A stretch of DNA of 64,000 nt, from contig CAZKTA010000012.1 of assembly GCA_964555645.1 (NCBI GenBank), forward strand, positions 28,079 to 92,078, read 5' to 3'. Origin of the DNA: DTLC01 sp964555645 (GTDB taxonomy: Bacteria; Verrucomicrobiota; Verrucomicrobiia; Limisphaerales; DTLC01). The notes under the pieces were generated by a model. It did not search any database. It had not been told where the DNA came from and saw nothing but the letters and a program-made list of their open reading frames with translations. A program made the position numbers and the translations under genes. Shown one piece after another: positions 62,237-64,000 of the stretch. The number at the start of each line of letters is the position of its first letter. The stretch's first letter is position 1.

Positions 62237-63601
62237 ATGAAAAAACCGTTTAAAGATATACCAGGTGCTGTGGTTGCACCCCGCGGGTTCCTGGCCAGCG
62301 GCGTGTTTTGCAACATCAAACGGCTCGGCACCGGTAAAGGCTCCGACAAAGGCCAAAAACGCGACCTAGCCCTGATTGTCTCGACCGTGCCGGCCGCTTG
62401 CGCGGCCATGTTCACCACAAACCAAGTCTGTGCACCCCCAGTTAAACTGTGCATCGAACGGGTCAAGCGCGGCTGTGCACAGGTGATCGTGGCAAATTCA
62501 GGCAACGCAAATGCATGCACAGGCAAGCGCGGCTTGAATGATGCGGTGCAAATGGCTCAGACGGCAGCACAGGCAGTGGCCAGTGCACTTGGACTCGACC
62601 ATACCCTCAGTCCCGAGGTTGCGTTGGTCGCCTCAACAGGCCGGATCGGCGTGCCGTTACCAATGCAAAATGTCAGACGCGGCATCATTGCAGCCGCAAA
62701 AGCTCTCGGGAACACCCCAGCCCACGCTGCACAAGCTGCAGAAGCAATCATGACAAGCGATACTTACCCGAAACAGAACGCTGTGGAGTTCGATCTGTTG
62801 GGCAAAAAAGTGCGCATCGGCGGAATTGCAAAGGGCGCCGGCATGATCCAACCCGCTTTGAGCCGGACCGGTAAACGACCCGCTGCACTTGCCCATGGTC
62901 CAAACCCTACCCATGCAACCATGCTCTGTTTTATCACGACGGACGCCGCAATCACACCTGCACTGCTGCAGGTTGCCCTCGAACATGCTGTAGCTCACAG
63001 CTTCAACCGTATCACTGTCGACGGCGACACCAGCACCAATGACACTGTGCTTGTGCTTGCCAATGGGCTCGCCGGTAACCGGCCAATCTCAAAGCGCGAC
63101 GCCGCATTCAGGACATTCCAATCCGCTCTCAGCCACATTTGCATCGAGCTGGCCAAAATGATCGTCCACGACGCCGAAGGTGTGCACAGAGTGGTAACAG
63201 TGCGCGTAACTGGCGCGCGCACAGTGGCAGACGCAGACGCAGCAGCACGCGCAGTGGCAAACAGCCCACTCGTCAAAACAAGCTGGCACGGGGGTGACCC
63301 CAACTGGGGCCGTGTCATGGCTGCACTCGGATACAGCCGCGCTGACGTGGTTGAGGAAAAGGTTGACCTCGGTTACAGCGTTGCCGGGAGTAAAAAGATT
63401 TTGTGGTGCGTCAAACGCGGGCGCCCAACCAACATCAGTTTCTCCAAGCTATGCGCCGCAGTTGCGCCTAAACAATTCGACCTGCATATCAATTTGAACC
63501 TCGGCAACGCAAACGCGGTGATCTACGCCGCTGACCTGACCGAACAATACGTCGAGTTCAACAAAGGTGACCTGTCCGGCCAAGGTACACCCGGTGGATA
63601 A
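62237..63601 (+). CDS. argJ: Glutamate N-acetyltransferase / amino-acid acetyltransferase
   Basis: Transfers acetyl from N-acetylornithine to glutamate (and may also use acetyl-CoA), making arginine synthesis cyclic. It self-cleaves into two chains. The 454 residues show VVAPRGFLASGVFCNIKR, TNQVCAPPVKLCIERVK, VANSGNANACTGKRGL and ASTGRIGVPLPM. The nucleophile is Thr228 of HATML, followed by CFITTDAAITPALLQVAL. Later motifs are TVDGDTSTNDTV, DPNWGRVMAALGYS and NLNLGNANAVIYAADLTEQYVEFNKGD. Between GMIQP and the cleavage site there are about 19 extra residues (207-225) compared with the usual GMIxPNMATML. Confidence 0.95.
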   Translation: MKKPFKDIPGAVVAPRGFLASGVFCNIKRLGTGKGSDKGQKRDLALIVSTVPAACAAMFTTNQVCAPPVKLCIERVKRGCAQVIVANSGNANACTGKRGLNDAVQMAQTAAQAVASALGLDHTLSPEVALVASTGRIGVPLPMQNVRRGIIAAAKALGNTPAHAAQAAEAIMTSDTYPKQNAVEFDLLGKKVRIGGIAKGAGMIQPALSRTGKRPAALAHGPNPTHATMLCFITTDAAITPALLQVALEHAVAHSFNRITVDGDTSTNDTVLVLANGLAGNRPISKRDAAFRTFQSALSHICIELAKMIVHDAEGVHRVVTVRVTGARTVADADAAARAVANSPLVKTSWHGGDPNWGRVMAALGYSRADVVEEKVDLGYSVAGSKKILWCVKRGRPTNISFSKLCAAVAPKQFDLHINLNLGNANAVIYAADLTEQYVEFNKGDLSGQGTPGG

Positions 63602-64000
63602 TGCACCTCCATACGTGCCAGCATTTCCGGACCACAAGCACAGCTCTATGCCCTAGCGGTTGGCTTCGGTGGCGGTTGACGCAGCCAAAACCATTTATTG
63701 CGTGGTAGCAACGCAATGGGCCACCGTCTACGCGCACATTTGGCCAATTAAACCGCAGAGCCGCAGAGTGTTGTGTAGAAAACAAAAACCAGGGCGTTGC
63801 GGTCATGCTACCGGCATATAGTGCACTGTTGCTGTGGCCTCGGCCCTGCATGCGCTGGAATGTGTCCACCTGCCAAATACAATCGCAAGCACGCCCACCA
63901 ATTCTCTTTTGCAGACCCCTCGGTCCCGCATGTGCGGGACGTCCCTACCAAATTCATTCCAAAGGAGTGGACGCATGGCCACATGCGTCCGGACATTTCT
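63602..64000. repeat. Gene-free end with palindromes
   Basis: No convincing gene on either strand. A perfect palindrome GTCCCGCATGTGCGGGAC lies at 63923-63940. An inverted repeat GGACGCATG / CATGCGTCC with a 4-base loop lies at 63969-63990. A tandem CCGCAGAG pair is in the preceding 200 bases (about 63753-63768). These look like dispersed intergenic repeats of the genome rather than gene parts. Confidence 0.55.

Noticed and set aside
63558..63869. Minus-strand 103-codon frame at the right end
   Set aside because: Overlaps the end of argJ and the repeat-rich gap; composition unlike a protein.

Overview
The window looks like part of a chromosome from a member of the Verrucomicrobiota, probably of the Limisphaerales (subdivision 3) type. 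This is inference from several things: a very large secreted lamin-tail/CotH-type protein, a Gld-type ABC cassette followed by a DUF4340 protein and an AsmA-like protein, a DUF2851 protein, a free-standing phosphoglucose isomerase of the type usually fused to transaldolase, and often weak Shine-Dalgarno sequences. No prophage, transposase, plasmid origin or CRISPR array was seen. Nearly all of the window is core or housekeeping chromosome.

Layout. 1-4.5 kb (minus): phosphoglucose isomerase (runs off the left edge), a membrane protein, and arginine decarboxylase speA. 4.6-10.2 kb (plus): an 1862-residue exported multi-domain protein. 10.3-14.8 kb: tRNA-Asp with a structured leader, a frameshifted GT87-type membrane glycosyltransferase, and two GT4 glycosyltransferases. 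14.8-26.6 kb: a peptide-use region (POT and OPT transporters, OppD/OppF ATPases, an M3 oligopeptidase lipoprotein). It also holds a small lipoprotein, a DUF481 barrel, a 48-residue membrane protein and DAHP synthase aroF. 26.6-34.4 kb: lytic transglycosylase, priA, a zincin-like protein, cca, a TIM-barrel isomerase, rpsU, a CBS protein and a Skp/OmpH chaperone. 34.9-41.9 kb: a YfhO-like giant membrane protein, cysE, a DUF374 acyltransferase, ruvA, ruvC and a LuxR-type response regulator. 42.2-51.9 kb (minus): AsmA-like, DUF4340, GldG-like, ABC permease, ABC ATPase and an HtrA protease. 52-64 kb: DUF2851, xylB, a PurD-like ATP-grasp, alr, an arginyl/leucyl-transferase-like protein, rplM-rpsI with a terminator, argC, a methyltransferase and argJ, then a gene-free end with palindromes.

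The strongest regulatory find is upstream of aroF. A short leader ORF carries consecutive Tyr-Phe-Trp codons. It is followed by mutually exclusive RNA helices and an intrinsic terminator, which is the architecture of ribosome-mediated transcription attenuation sensing all three aromatic amino acids. Other unusual items are a polysaccharide-export-like domain inserted into a YfhO protein, a structured RNA with an anti-Shine-Dalgarno-like loop ahead of tRNA-Asp, an apparent CTG start codon on rpsU, a degenerate PP2C-like protein inside the oppD-oppF cluster, and an insertion beside the self-cleavage site of ArgJ.

Five promoters recognised by eye (speA, tRNA-Asp, aroF, rpsU, rplM) share a TTGAC(A/T)-like -35 box (TTGATT for speA), a 16-nt spacer and a T-rich -10 box.
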